A stretch of DNA of 64,000 bases from Actinomycetes bacterium (GTDB taxonomy: Bacteria > Actinomycetota > Acidimicrobiia > Acidimicrobiales > RAAP-2), in contig JAJXZW010000010.1 in assembly GCA_021779855.1 (NCBI GenBank), positions 24,425 to 88,424 on the forward strand. The letters run 5' to 3'. Positions within the stretch are counted from its first letter, which is position 1. Each line of letters opens with the position of its first letter. Shown here piece by piece: positions 41,377 through 52,076 of the stretch. The notes beneath the pieces are model-generated. The model had not been told where the DNA came from. It searched no databases and was given only the letters and a program-made list of their open reading frames with translations. The translations under genes and the position numbers were made by a program.

Positions 41377-43802
41377 GCGAGGGGCACGGGGGTGGCCGTC
41401 CCGACGGGCGGCAGCTCGTCGGCCGGGACCGGCCGGGAGATGTAGTCGCCCTGGGCGAGGTCGCAGCCCAGCTCGGTCAACCGGGCCAGGGTCGCTGCGT
41501 CCTCGATGCCCTCGGCCACGACGCGCAGACCCATCTCGTGGCCGAGGTTGATGGTCGCGCGCACGAGCTCGAGGGTGCGCGGGCCCTCGGCGTCGGTCAC
41601 CCCGGCGAGGAAGGCGCGGTCGAGCTTGAGCTCGCTCACCGGCAGGCTGCTCAGGTAGGCCAGTGAGGTGACCCCGGCACCGAAGTCGTCGATTGAGACG
41701 AGGACCCCGAGGTCGCGCAGCCGGCGCATGACGGCGCCCGCGCGGTCGAACTCCTTGATGACGACCGACTCGGTGACCTCCACGACGAGGTAGCGGCTCG
41801 CCAGGTGGTAGCGCGCGAGAAGTCGTTCGACCAGCTCGACCAACTGGTCGTCGAGCAGGTTCGAGGCCGAGACGTTGACCGAGACCGTGAGGTCGCGCCC
41901 GGCGCGACACCACTGGGCGCACTGGCGCAGGGCGGCCTCCATGACCCACGCGGTGAGCGGCGCCATCAGACCGGCCTCCTCGGCCAGGGGGAGGAACTTC
42001 ACCGGCGGGACGAGTCCGAGGTGGGGGTGGGGCCAGCGCACGAGCGCCTCCACTCCCGAGACCGTGCCGGTGGTGAGCTCCATCTGGGGCTGGAAGTGCA
42101 GGACGAGCTCGCCGTTGCGCACCGCGTCGCTCAGGTCGTCGAGGAGGTGGATGTGGTTGTCGAGACCGTCGAGGGAAGGGTCGTAGAAGACGTAGGGCTC
42201 GCCGCTCAGCTTCGCCCGGTACATCGCGACGTCGGATGACCACATGAGCACGGTCGCGTCGAGCGCGTCGTCGGGGTACAGGGCGATGCCGATCGAGGCC
42301 GAGACGCTGGTCTCCACCGAGCGCAGGGCGAAGGGGGCCGCGATGGCCGCCGTGACGCGCTCGGCGACCCCGGCGGCGGCCTCGGGGCCGGCGTCCAGCA
42401 GGAGGATCGCCAACTCGTCGCCGCCCAGGCGCACGACGGTGCCGCCCGGCCCGGCCGCGTCGCCCAGGCGCGGCCCGAGCTGTCGCAAGAGGTCGTCGCC
42501 CGCGGGGTGGCCGAGCGAGTCGTTGATCTCCTTGAAGTGGTTGAGGTCGACGAAGAGGAAGGCGAGGCGCCGCGTGGGGCCCTCGGCGTCGGCCTCCCCG
42601 GCGAAGAAGGCGTCGAGGATGCGGGTCAGGTGGCGGCGGTTGGCGAGCCCGGTCAGCTCGTCGGTGTTGGCCTGGCGGTGGCGCTCCTCGGTGAGCCGGC
42701 GCAGCTCCTGGGCCGAGAGCCCGACGCGCACCCCCACCGCGACGAGGGTCGCCACGGCGAGGGCCACGGCCACGTCGGTCACCCGACCGGCGTTGCCCGA
42801 GATCAGGATCACCAGGGCGGCGATCGCCGCGAGGCCCGGCGCCAGGAAGCCCGGCGCACGCGAGGCGCGCAGCGGGTCCGAGGGCCGTGACGGCGTCCAC
42901 ATCGAGAGCGAGAGCAGGTAGACCGCCACAGGCCAGGCGACCATGGCCAACGTGCCGCCGAGCGGCCCCTGGGCGCGCGGGCTCACGAGGAGGTTGGCGG
43001 TGTCGCCCCCGACGATCGCGACGAGCCCCACCGCCGCGACGTACCACCCGGCGCTCGCCTGGCCTCCGAGCAGGACGGTGCCGCCGATCACGAGCAGGAA
43101 CAACAGAAGGTCCCCCACCGGGTAGGCCAGGTTCAGAACGGACTGGAGGTGGCTACCGCCCGTCATCTGCTCGAGGTTGCGGAAGGCGAAGGTCGCGCAC
43201 AGCGCGGCGGCGCCCAGCCCGGACACGACCCCGTCGAGCCAGTTGGGCCGCCCCAGTCGGCCGATCCTCGCCTGGACCAGGAGGGTGAGGGCCACGTAGG
43301 TGAGGGGGTAGAAGAGCAGGAAGAAGACGTCGGCCATCGACGGCGTGGCCGTCTCGGCGCCCTGGATCGAGAGGATCGACGCGAGCAGCTCACCGGTCGA
43401 CCACGACACCAGGGCGAGCCCGAGGAAGGTCACGGCGACGCGGCTCTGCGCGTGGGTGTGGGCGCGCCACAGGCAGACCGCGGCCGCCGCGAAGCCGAAG
43501 CCGGCCACCGCGTAGCGGTCGAGCCAGGGGTTGACCTGGCCGCTGGTGCGCAAGAGCGCGGTCACCACGTAGGCCGCGAGCACGATCCCCAGCGCCCACA
43601 GGACGAGCAGGGGATTCGTCGAGCTGTGCGTCGCCGGCGCGCCGGCCGCCTCGCGAGGCGGCGCCCGGTGGGCGACGTCGCGCGAGGCGGGTTCGGTCGC
43701 CCCGTCGCCACGCACTACCGCGTCACGCGCCCGCGCCCGCGACCCGCGGCGGCGCTCGGTGAGTGACGGCGGCGCGTGGGTGGCGTCGAGTGGCTGGCTC
43801 AT
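41373..43802 (-). CDS. Membrane GGDEF-EAL cyclic-di-GMP protein
   Basis: An 809-residue protein: a basic N-terminus, about eight to ten hydrophobic segments at residues 65-345 (for example LLVLWALGIVLAAYVV), a GGDEF domain at about 380-540 and an EAL domain at about 555-800. The cyclase signature is GGDEL in VVRLGGDELAILL. The phosphodiesterase residues are all visible: GVEALVRW, SVNVSA, EVTESVV, SIDDFGAG, LKLDRAF, VVAEGIE, and QGDYISRP. It therefore probably degrades c-di-GMP, with a cyclase domain that may be active or regulatory. The N-terminal sensor is unassigned. Confidence 0.92.
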   Translation of the reverse strand: MSQPLDATHAPPSLTERRRGSRARARDAVVRGDGATEPASRDVAHRAPPREAAGAPATHSSTNPLLVLWALGIVLAAYVVTALLRTSGQVNPWLDRYAVAGFGFAAAAVCLWRAHTHAQSRVAVTFLGLALVSWSTGELLASILSIQGAETATPSMADVFFLLFYPLTYVALTLLVQARIGRLGRPNWLDGVVSGLGAAALCATFAFRNLEQMTGGSHLQSVLNLAYPVGDLLLFLLVIGGTVLLGGQASAGWYVAAVGLVAIVGGDTANLLVSPRAQGPLGGTLAMVAWPVAVYLLSLSMWTPSRPSDPLRASRAPGFLAPGLAAIAALVILISGNAGRVTDVAVALAVATLVAVGVRVGLSAQELRRLTEERHRQANTDELTGLANRRHLTRILDAFFAGEADAEGPTRRLAFLFVDLNHFKEINDSLGHPAGDDLLRQLGPRLGDAAGPGGTVVRLGGDELAILLLDAGPEAAAGVAERVTAAIAAPFALRSVETSVSASIGIALYPDDALDATVLMWSSDVAMYRAKLSGEPYVFYDPSLDGLDNHIHLLDDLSDAVRNGELVLHFQPQMELTTGTVSGVEALVRWPHPHLGLVPPVKFLPLAEEAGLMAPLTAWVMEAALRQCAQWCRAGRDLTVSVNVSASNLLDDQLVELVERLLARYHLASRYLVVEVTESVVIKEFDRAGAVMRRLRDLGVLVSIDDFGAGVTSLAYLSSLPVSELKLDRAFLAGVTDAEGPRTLELVRATINLGHEMGLRVVAEGIEDAATLARLTELGCDLAQGDYISRPVPADELPPVGTATPVPLA

Positions 43803-44141
43803 GCGGGTACCCCTGCCCTGGTCCTGCGTTCGGTAAGGACGCGAGTCGGAACGCTAGGCCGCCGCCCACAACGCCACCCCAATTCCGAGCCAACCACGCC
43901 CCGGCGGGCGCCGGACGGCTAAGCACTCGCATCGGACCTGGTGAGGGTGGTCGGAGACGGCATCCGAATTTGGAGGCGCGACGGCCCACCAGGGCGGAGG
44001 GCGGCGATGGCCGCGACGGCGGCGGGCGTCCGCGCACGGGGCGACCGAGGATCCCGCCGAGGGCGGTCCCCCGGGGCGCGCACTGCGCACGCTCGCGACG
44101 GATTTGATAGCAAGGACGGGAGTACTGGCGAGGTGGACCCC
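43803..44141. other. Divergent intergenic region
   Basis: The 339 bases between the GGDEF-EAL gene and the neocarzinostatin-like gene carry no gene. On the minus strand TAGCGT (plus 43851-43856) is a plausible -10 for the GGDEF-EAL gene. The right end is locally AT-richer (TTTGATAGCAAGG near 44102), where the other promoter may lie. Confidence 0.4.
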
Positions 44142-45185
44142 GTGACGATCAGAACAACGCTCCCGACAGCGACGGCCGTGGCGCTCCTGCTGGGGGGTCT
44201 CGTCCTCGCGGCGCCGACGCTCTCCGCGGGTGCCGCCACCGCTACCGTCCCCGCCATCACGCTCACGCCGGACATCGGGCTGTTGAGCGGGCAAGTGATC
44301 AAGCTCACGGGGAGCGGGTTCACGCCGGGCGCGTCGCTCGTCGCGGTCGAGTGCAACGCCCAGGGTCACGGGGTGGCGGCGTGCGACACCTCCGCCGCCG
44401 AGCCCGTCATCGTGGCCTCCGACGGCACCATCTCGACGTCGTTCAGCGCCGTGGTCGGGACCGTCGGCGACGGGACCTGTGGCACCAAGGCCACGGACGC
44501 GCTGTGCTTCGTCGCCCTGGGCACCGCCTCGGGCGCGCTCGTCGCGGACGCGTCCATCGCCTTCGTGAGCGGTCCCGGCGTCTCGGTGAGCCCGTCGACG
44601 GGCCTGTCCGGGACCCAGTCGGTCACGCTCACCGGCTCGGGGTTCAGTCCGGGCGACACGGTCTTCGCGGTCGAGTGCCTGGCGACGGCGACGACCAGCG
44701 CCGGGTGCGACACGTCGAGCGCGGTCCCGATGAGGGTGAGCGCGCAGGGCACGCTGCCGTCGACCTACTTCAAGGTCGTCACGGGCAAGGTCGGATCCGG
44801 CACGTGCGGGACGACCGTGGGCAACTACGCGGACTGTGTCATCGAGGTCGCGAACTCCGCCGGCGCCGACCGGGGAATCGCCACGATCGCCTTCGTCGGC
44901 CCCACCCTTCGCGCGCCGACGACGCCCGTGGCGACGCGCGTCAGCGGCCCCGCCGTCATCGGGCGCTCGGTGGCGGTGGTCGTGGTCGGCCGGAACTTCA
45001 CGGCGGTGTCGAGGGTCAGCGGCGGACCGGGCTCGTCCGTGCGCGTGACGGGGTCCTCGAGGACCGCGTTACACCTGACGATCAGGGAGTCGGCCCGCGC
45101 GCGGCCGGGCACGTCGACGCTCGTCATCGTGTTCAAGGACGGGAAGTCGGCGAGGGTCCACTACCGGGTCAGCAGGCAGATCTGA
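44142..45185 (+). CDS. Secreted protein with two neocarzinostatin-like domains
   Basis: A 347-residue exported protein. Signal peptide: PTATAVALLLGGLVLAAPTL, site near AGA. Two tandem domains of about 110 residues match the neocarzinostatin (enediyne apoprotein) family: ITLTPDIGLLSGQVIKLTGS with GFTPGASLVAVECNAQGHG and CDTS, then VSVSPSTGLSGTQSVTLTGS with GFSPGDTVFAVECLATATTS and CDTS. Each keeps four Cys, the first pair ten positions apart as in neocarzinostatin. A C-terminal domain ends FKDGKSARVHYRV and matches the tail of the protein at 22982. No enediyne genes are in view, so an adhesive or binding surface role is as likely as chromophore binding. Confidence 0.75.
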   Translation: MTIRTTLPTATAVALLLGGLVLAAPTLSAGAATATVPAITLTPDIGLLSGQVIKLTGSGFTPGASLVAVECNAQGHGVAACDTSAAEPVIVASDGTISTSFSAVVGTVGDGTCGTKATDALCFVALGTASGALVADASIAFVSGPGVSVSPSTGLSGTQSVTLTGSGFSPGDTVFAVECLATATTSAGCDTSSAVPMRVSAQGTLPSTYFKVVTGKVGSGTCGTTVGNYADCVIEVANSAGADRGIATIAFVGPTLRAPTTPVATRVSGPAVIGRSVAVVVVGRNFTAVSRVSGGPGSSVRVTGSSRTALHLTIRESARARPGTSTLVIVFKDGKSARVHYRVSRQI

Positions 45186-45290
45186 CGCGGTCCGGGCGAG
45201 GGGCTCGCCACCGCACGGGGTTCGCGTGACCGCGGCGGCGGCGTGCGACGGCGGCCACGGCGCCCCGTCAGGCCACGGCACCGCCCCTGG

Positions 45291-45363
45291 TGCGCCGGCC
45301 GGGACTTGAACCCGGAACCTGTTGATTAAGAGTCAAATGCTCTGCCAATTGAGCTACCGGCGC
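45291..45363 (-). tRNA. tRNA-Lys (CTT)
   Basis: Minus-strand cloverleaf with acceptor GCGCCGG/CCGGCGC, D stem GCTC/GAGC, anticodon loop CTCTTAA (anticodon CTT) and T arm CCGGG-TTCAAGT-CCCGG. The outermost anticodon-stem pair is a T-C mismatch. CCA is not encoded. Confidence 0.93.
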
Positions 45364-45402
45364 ACGAGGAGTCTACACCGACTCGCTTCGCGTCGGCGCC
45401 GG

Positions 45403-46827
45403 TCAGGGCCGTTGGATCGCCTTGACCTCGAGGAACTCCTCGAGTCCGAAGGTCCCGACCTCGCGGCCGACGCCGGACTGCTTGTAGCCGCCGAAGGGCG
45501 CCAGCACGTTGAAGGCGCCGCCGTTGATCTCGATCTGACCGGCGCGGATCTTGCGGGCGAACTCGAAGGCTCGCTCGTCGGTGGCCGCCCACACGCCACC
45601 GGCGAGGCCGTAGGCGGAGTCGTTGGCGATCTCGATGGCCTCGTCCTCGGAGTCGTAGGGGATGATCGACAGCACCGGTCCGAAGATCTCCTCCTGGGCG
45701 ATGGTCATGTCGGTGCGCACGTCGGAGAACACGGTGGGTGAGACGTAGTAGCCCCCCTCGTGGCCCTCGACGGGCTCGGCCCCGCCGCACAGCAGGCGGG
45801 CACCCTCGTCGACGCCCCGGCGGATGTAACCGCGAACCCGCTCGAGCTGGGCGGCGCTCACGAGTGGGCCGAGCAGGCTCGACCCGGTGATCGGGTCATC
45901 GGGGGCGAAGCCCGCCGCGGTCGCCACGGCGACCTCTTCGACCTCGGCCAGGCGCGAGCGCGGCACGACCATGCGGGTCAGCGCCGAGCAGGTCTGGCCC
46001 GAGTTCAGATAGCACTTGAAGACACCGTCCGCGACGGCCTTGGCGACGTCAGCGTCCTCGAGGATGACGTTGGCCGACTTGCCACCCAGCTCGAGGGCGA
46101 CGCGCTTCACGCCGTCGGCGGCCAGGTGCATGACCCGCTTGCCCGCGCGGGTCGAGCCCGTGAAGGAGACCATGTCGACCCGGGGGTCACCGGCCAGGGC
46201 CTCTCCGACGACCGGGCCGACGCCGGTGACGAGGTTGAAGACGCCCCGGGGCAGGCCGAGCTCGTGGAGGATGTCGGCCAGCGCGAAGGCGTTGATGGGG
46301 GCCACCTCGCTCGGCTTGAGCACGACCGTGCAGCCGGCGGCGAGCGCGGGGGCGACCTTGAGGGCGATCTGGTGGAGCGGGTAGTTCCACGGGGTGATCG
46401 CCACGACGACGCCCACCGGCTCGCGCACGACCACCGAGTTGCCGATCTCCTCCTCCCAGACGTAGTCCTGGATGCGCTGGGCCTGGTCGGCGAAGGTCAT
46501 CGTCGGCAGCCCGACCTGGATGCCCTTGGCGAGCATCATCGGCATGCCGACCTCGTGGGCGATGGTGAGGGCGATGTCGTCGGCCCGCTCGGCCAGCTTC
46601 TCCGAGACGCGCTGGAGGAACTCGCCGCGCTCCTTGGGGCTCGTCACCGACCAGGCCGGGAACGCCGCGGCCGCCGCGGCCACGGCCCGGGCGGCGTCCT
46701 CGGCCGTGCCGGCGGGCACCGTGGCGTAGAGCTCGCCGGTGCCCGAGGACGTGACCTCGAGCACCTCGGCGGAGGACGGGGCCACCCACTCCCCGCCGAT
46801 GTAGAAGGCGTCGCGGATCACCGTCAT
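45403..46827 (-). CDS. NAD(P)-dependent aldehyde dehydrogenase
   Basis: A 474-residue [24 protein letters not shown] and VLKPSEVAP (cofactor binding), [28 protein letters not shown] (general base Glu) and [12 protein letters not shown] (catalytic Cys) are all present, with the C-terminal [15 protein letters not shown]. It oxidises an aldehyde to the acid; the substrate is not predictable. GAGGGGGTACCC lies upstream of the ATG. It sits between tRNA-Lys and tRNA-His, all on the minus strand. Confidence 0.92.
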   Translation of the reverse strand: MTVIRDAFYIGGEWVAPSSAEVLEVTSSGTGELYATVPAGTAEDAARAVAAAAAAFPAWSVTSPKERGEFLQRVSEKLAERADDIALTIAHEVGMPMMLAKGIQVGLPTMTFADQAQRIQDYVWEEEIGNSVVVREPVGVVVAITPWNYPLHQIALKVAPALAAGCTVVLKPSEVAPINAFALADILHELGLPRGVFNLVTGVGPVVGEALAGDPRVDMVSFTGSTRAGKRVMHLAADGVKRVALELGGKSANVILEDADVAKAVADGVFKCYLNSGQTCSALTRMVVPRSRLAEVEEVAVATAAGFAPDDPITGSSLLGPLVSAAQLERVRGYIRRGVDEGARLLCGGAEPVEGHEGGYYVSPTVFSDVRTDMTIAQEEIFGPVLSIIPYDSEDEAIEIANDSAYGLAGGVWAATDERAFEFARKIRAGQIEINGGAFNVLAPFGGYKQSGVGREVGTFGLEEFLEVKAIQRP

Positions 46828-46905
46828 GGGTACCCCCTCGGGCGGGCCGTCCGGCCCTCAGGCGGACTCTACTCGGGGCCCGCGCGGAGCGGGCCCGGCG
46901 ACACG

Positions 46906-46983
46906 TGGGGTGAGCGACGGGGGTCGAACCCGCGACCTCCAGGACCACAACCTGGCGCTCTAACCAACTGAGCTACGCCCACC
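46906..46983 (-). tRNA. tRNA-His (GTG)
   Basis: Minus-strand tRNA with anticodon stem CCAGG/CCTGG and loop TTGTGGT (anticodon GTG). The extra 5' G opposite a C discriminator, the hallmark of tRNA-His, is present, and CCA appears to be encoded at the 3' end (46906-46908). Confidence 0.94.
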
Positions 46984-47030
46984 AAGCAGTCCCAGTATGG
47001 CACAGGCCCTCCGTCGTCCGACCGGGCCGG

Positions 47031-47975
47031 CTAGGCCCCGAGGCGGTCGGCCACCGCGCGCGCGACGACGAGGTCCTCCCAGGCCATGCCGACGCTCTTG
47101 AAGATGAGGGGACGGCCGTCGGGCGCCGAGAGCCCGTTGCGCGCGAACGCGGCCAGGGGCACGAGCGACTCGGCCGTGAGCGCCCCCGCGGCCAGGGCGA
47201 GCACGACGTCGCCGGCCTCGCGCGCCGCGGTCGCGGTGTCCTCGACCACGACCGTGGCCCGGGCCAGCAGCGCGGGGTCGAGCTCGCGCGCGTCGGGCTC
47301 GTGGGACCCCACGGCGACGACGATCGCCCCGGGCGCGATCGCGTCGGCGCCGAAGAGCGGCGTGCGCGCGGTCGTCGCGCAGACCACGAGGTGGGCCCGC
47401 ACGAGCGTCGCGGCGAGCGTGGGCCCCTCGCTCGGGACGACCACGCCGCGGGCGAGGACCTCGGCGGGGGCGCGGTCGGGGCGGCGCAGCGCGACGGTCA
47501 CCTCGTCGAGCGGCCGGCCGAGGACGGCGGCGGCGGTGTCGAGGTGCGCGAGGGCCTGGGGACCCCCGCCGAAGACGACGACGCGCACCGGCCCCTCCAC
47601 TCGAGCGAGGGCGTCCCCGACGGCCGCGAAGGAGACCGCGGCGGTTCGCCGGTTGGTCAGGGCGGTCCCGTCGAGCACCGCGCGCAGCGACAGGGTCTCG
47701 GCGTCGAAGAGCAGGTAGGTGGCCTGGACCCGGGGCCGACCAAGGGTCGGATTGCCCGGGGCGACGGTGGCGACCTTCACCCCGGCGGTGGCGCCCGACT
47801 CCGCGGGCATCAGCAGGAAGTGGCCGTTGCGGGTGGGGGCGAGGGCGCGTGGCGGGTCGGCCGAGGGGTCGAGTCCCTCGCGCAGCGCCGCGGTGACGGC
47901 CCCGACGGCGTCGAGGGGGCTGAGGGCGTCGTCGATGGTCGCGGCGTCGATGAAGCGCATCCCCCAGTCCACCAC
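47031..47975 (-). CDS. Ornithine cyclodeaminase/mu-crystallin family protein
   Basis: A 314-residue protein with NAD-binding VVVFGGGPQALAHLDTAA and the family segments GHFLLMPAES, GVKVATVAPGNP, LLFDAETLSLRAVLDGTALT (substrate site) and IFKSVGMAWEDLVVAR near the end. The group includes ornithine cyclodeaminase, alanine dehydrogenase and ketimine reductases; which reaction applies is unknown. The start could be GTG at 47975 or ATG at 47960 (MRFIDAAT). It lies downstream of the divergent tRNA-Arg. Confidence 0.85.
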   Translation of the reverse strand: MVDWGMRFIDAATIDDALSPLDAVGAVTAALREGLDPSADPPRALAPTRNGHFLLMPAESGATAGVKVATVAPGNPTLGRPRVQATYLLFDAETLSLRAVLDGTALTNRRTAAVSFAAVGDALARVEGPVRVVVFGGGPQALAHLDTAAAVLGRPLDEVTVALRRPDRAPAEVLARGVVVPSEGPTLAATLVRAHLVVCATTARTPLFGADAIAPGAIVVAVGSHEPDARELDPALLARATVVVEDTATAAREAGDVVLALAAGALTAESLVPLAAFARNGLSAPDGRPLIFKSVGMAWEDLVVARAVADRLGA

Positions 47976-48035
47976 GTCGGCCCCGGCGCGCCGAGTTCCC
48001 TCGTCGGGGCCGTGCGCTCACTACGCTGGGGGAGC

Positions 48036-48109
48036 GCCCCTGTAGCTCAACTGGATAGAGCGGACGGCTTCTACCCGTCAGGTTGCGGGTTCGACTCCTG
48101 CCGGGGGCA
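48036..48109 (+). tRNA. tRNA-Arg (TCT)
   Basis: Acceptor GCCCCTG/CGGGGGC with one G-T pair, D arm GCTC/GAGC, anticodon stem GACGG/CCGTC around CTTCTAC (anticodon TCT) and T arm GCGGG-TTCGACT-CCTGC. CCA is not encoded. Confidence 0.93.
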
Positions 48110-48265
48110 CCCCGAGCCGCCCCACCGGCGAACCGCTGCGAGTTACGTGACGTTGTCGCCGCCGCCCGGCGGGCAGATCGAGGTGAGTTCCGCGCCCGGG
48201 CGGGCTCGACCCTCCGGGCTGTCCTGCCGGGCCCGGCCGAGGCGACGGCTCCGCCGCGCGAGGGC

Positions 48266-48640
48266 GCGCCGTCCCCGGCGGGGGTGGCCCGGGGACGGCG
48301 CGTGCTCGTCGTCGACGACGAGCCGCCGATCCGCGTGGCCGTCGGTGCGCTGCTGCGCCCACGGCTTCGTGGTGGACGGGGCCCGGGACGGGGCGGCGCT
48401 CGCCACCCTCGAGTCGGCCGGGGCGTCCTACGACCTCGTCCTCACCGAGCCCAACAGGCCTCGCCGGGCCGGTCACGAGCTGGCGGGGCGACGGGGCGAG
48501 ACGGGCGCCGCCCCGGTTGTGCTCATGGGCGGGGTCGGTGACCGGGTGAGCCCCTGGCGGCCGCCGGCCTCCTCGCCCGGCCCTTCTCGAGCGCCGACCA
48601 CCTCGAGGCGGTGATGGCGGCCCCGGGCGAGGGCTGGTGC
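48266..48640 (+). pseudogene. Broken response-regulator receiver domain
   Basis: Adjacent frames give consecutive pieces of one CheY-like domain: RRVLVVDDEPPIRVAVGALL, then GFVVDGARDGAALATLESAG with YDLVLTEPNRP, then VVLMGGVGDRV, then LLARPFSSADHLEAV. At least two frameshifts are needed, and the expected phosphoacceptor Asp is Glu in LVLTEP. No output domain or partner kinase is adjacent. The rest of the 586-base gap 48110-48695 shows no gene. Confidence 0.65.
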
Positions 48641-48695
48641 TCGGCCCCCGGGGGGTCGACCCGGGGGGATGGCGGACCCGCTATAGGCTGGCCGG

Positions 48696-49893
<1,198 letters not shown>

Positions 49894-49901
<8 letters not shown>

Positions 49902-51198
49902 CAACACCAGGAACGACGCGACCGGCGGCGGGATCGACCCGGCGCTGTGGCGAGGGCTCACCCAGCCGCGCCTGAGCCGGCGTCAGGCGCTGGGAGTGGC
50001 CGGGGGCGGGCTCGCCGCGGGGATCTTCCTCGACGCGGCCGCGGCCTCGGGCGCGTCCCTGCCGAACGCGAAGGTGGGTACCCCCTCGTGGTGGAAGAAG
50101 CAGAATCTGCACCACACGGTGAACTTCGCTAACTGGCCGCTCTACATCGACACGCTCAAGGGCAAGTCCCTCTCGCTCGACCACTTCACCACGACGACGA
50201 AGATCAAGGTGAACTACTTCACGGTGATCGACGACAACACGTCGTTCTACGCCAAGATCCGGCCGTCGCTCGCCGCCCAGCAGTACACCGGGTACGACAT
50301 CGTCGTGATGACCAACAACAATCCGCCGCTCGGCTACCTCATCGAGTTGGGCTGGCTGATCCCTCTCGACCACTCGATGATGACCAACTTCAACAAGTAC
50401 GCCGGTCCGCTCGTGAAGAACCCGGCGTGGGACCGCGGCAACAAGTACACGATGGCGTGGCAGTCGGGCTGGACGTCGGTCGCCTACAACTCCAAGCAGG
50501 TGAAGAACCCGGGCGACAGCGTCCAGCTCCTGTTCAACAAGAAGTACGCCGGACGCATCGGCATGCTGAGCGACCCGTTCGAGCTGGGCAGCGTCGGCCT
50601 GCTGGCGCTCGGGATCGAGCCCGCCACCTCGACCGAGTCGGAGTGGTCGAAGGCCGCCAAGCTGCTGCAGAAGCAGAAGAGCGACGGCCTGGTGGCCGCG
50701 TACTACGACCAGAGCTACATCCAGCACCTGAAGAACGGCGACGTCTGGGTATCCCAGGCCTACTCCGGGGACATCTACCAGGCGAACCTGAGCAACAAGT
50801 ACAAGGACCTCGTCCTCATGATCCCCAAGGAGGGACTCATGATGTGGACGGACAACATGTGCATCCCGCTGTACGCGCAGAACCCCAAGGACGCCATGAC
50901 GCTGATGGACTACTACTACAGCCCCGTCACCCAGTCGGTGGTCGAGTACTACAACGACTACATCTGCCCGGTGCCGGGTGCCAAGCAGCAGCTGCTGCGC
51001 CCCACGGGCTGGAACAAGGGGGCGCTGTCGGCGCTCAAGCCGGAGATCGGCCTGCCCTACAGCGCCACCGCGAACTCGCCGCTGGTCTTCCCGTCGGGCC
51101 GTGAGCAGAAGCTGACCAAGACCTATTACCAGTTCAAGAACCAAGACGAAATCAACGCGTGGACCAGCCTGTTCTTGCCGATCATCCAGGGGGCCTAG
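49894..51198 (+). CDS. potD: Polyamine-type substrate-binding protein with Tat signal
   Basis: A 434-residue periplasmic-type binding protein of the PotD/PotF group. The N-terminus has a twin-arginine signal, RLSRRQALGVAGGGLAAGIF, so it is probably exported folded. VNFANWPLYIDTLKG, GYDIVVMTNNN, AWQSGWTSVAYNSKQV and NGDVWVSQAYSGDIYQA follow the PotD pattern. The actual ligand is not certain. ATG 49894 follows GGGGGACAG. It is the second gene of the operon and overlaps potB at its end. Confidence 0.88.
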
Positions 51199-52076
51199 AG
51201 CCCGTCCGCCGCCGCCGGGGGTCATGGGGCAAGCGGCTCGCCCCGTACCTCTTGAGCATGCCGTCGGTGGTGTGGCTGGTGCTGCTGTTCGTCGTGCCGC
51301 TGGTCATCATGCTGTCGCTGTCGCTCAAGACGTGCAACCCCGCGTCGGGCGCCTGCACCATGACCTGGAACTGGGGCGAGGTGCCCCACCAGGTGAACCT
51401 GTACCGCACGGAGTTCGTCACCAGCCTCGAGTACGGAGCGGCCGCGACGATCATCGACCTCGTCCTGTCGTTCCCGATCGCCTACTGGATCGCCTTCTAC
51501 GGGGGGCGCAAGAAGAACTTCTTCTTGATGATGCTCCTCGTCCCGTTCTTCGTGTCCTTCGTGATCCGCACGCTGGTGTGGGAGTTCATCCTCTCGCCCA
51601 GCGGGTTCTTCCTCACGTTCCTCCACCACCTGCACCTGGTGAGCTCGAACTTCCACGTGCTGGGCACGGGATGGGCGGTGATCGCCGGCCTGGCCTACAA
51701 CTACCTGCCCTTCACCGCGCTGCCGCTGTACGTCGCGATCGAGCGGATCGACCGGCGGGTCCTCGAGGCGGCCTACGACCTCTACGCGTCGCGGCGCGAG
51801 GCGTTCATGAGGGTCATCCTCCCCCTCTCGATCCCGGGCATCTTCGCGGCCTTCCTGCTCACCTTCATCCCCGCGTTCGGCGACTACGTCAACCAGCAGA
51901 TCCTCGGGGGCACGTCGAGCACGATGATCGGCACGGTCATCCAGAACACCTTCCTCGTGACGGGCGACTACGCCGCCGGCTCCGCGCTGTCGGTGGTCGT
52001 GCTCGTGATCTCGCTGGTGGGGATCTGGCTGTACTCACGGGTCCTGGGCTCGCGCTCGATCGAGGAGTACCTGTGA
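51159..52076 (+). CDS. potB: Polyamine-type ABC permease PotB
   Basis: A 305-residue inner-membrane permease with six hydrophobic segments, beginning YLLSMPSVVWLVLLFVVPLV. The ATPase-contact loop is in RRVLEAAYDLYASRREAFMR-VILP (EAA motif). The only good in-frame start is a GTG 40 bases inside the end of potD; no ATG lies nearer the first membrane segment. It pairs with PotC. The stop overlaps the potC start in GTGA. Confidence 0.88.
   Translation: MDQPVLADHPGGLEPVRRRRGSWGKRLAPYLLSMPSVVWLVLLFVVPLVIMLSLSLKTCNPASGACTMTWNWGEVPHQVNLYRTEFVTSLEYGAAATIIDLVLSFPIAYWIAFYGGRKKNFFLMMLLVPFFVSFVIRTLVWEFILSPSGFFLTFLHHLHLVSSNFHVLGTGWAVIAGLAYNYLPFTALPLYVAIERIDRRVLEAAYDLYASRREAFMRVILPLSIPGIFAAFLLTFIPAFGDYVNQQILGGTSSTMIGTVIQNTFLVTGDYAAGSALSVVVLVISLVGIWLYSRVLGSRSIEEYL

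Noticed and set aside
44142..45185. Enediyne biosynthetic cluster around the neocarzinostatin-like gene
   Set aside because: Neighbouring genes are a GGDEF/EAL protein, tRNAs and an aldehyde dehydrogenase; no polyketide synthase or chromophore gene is present.
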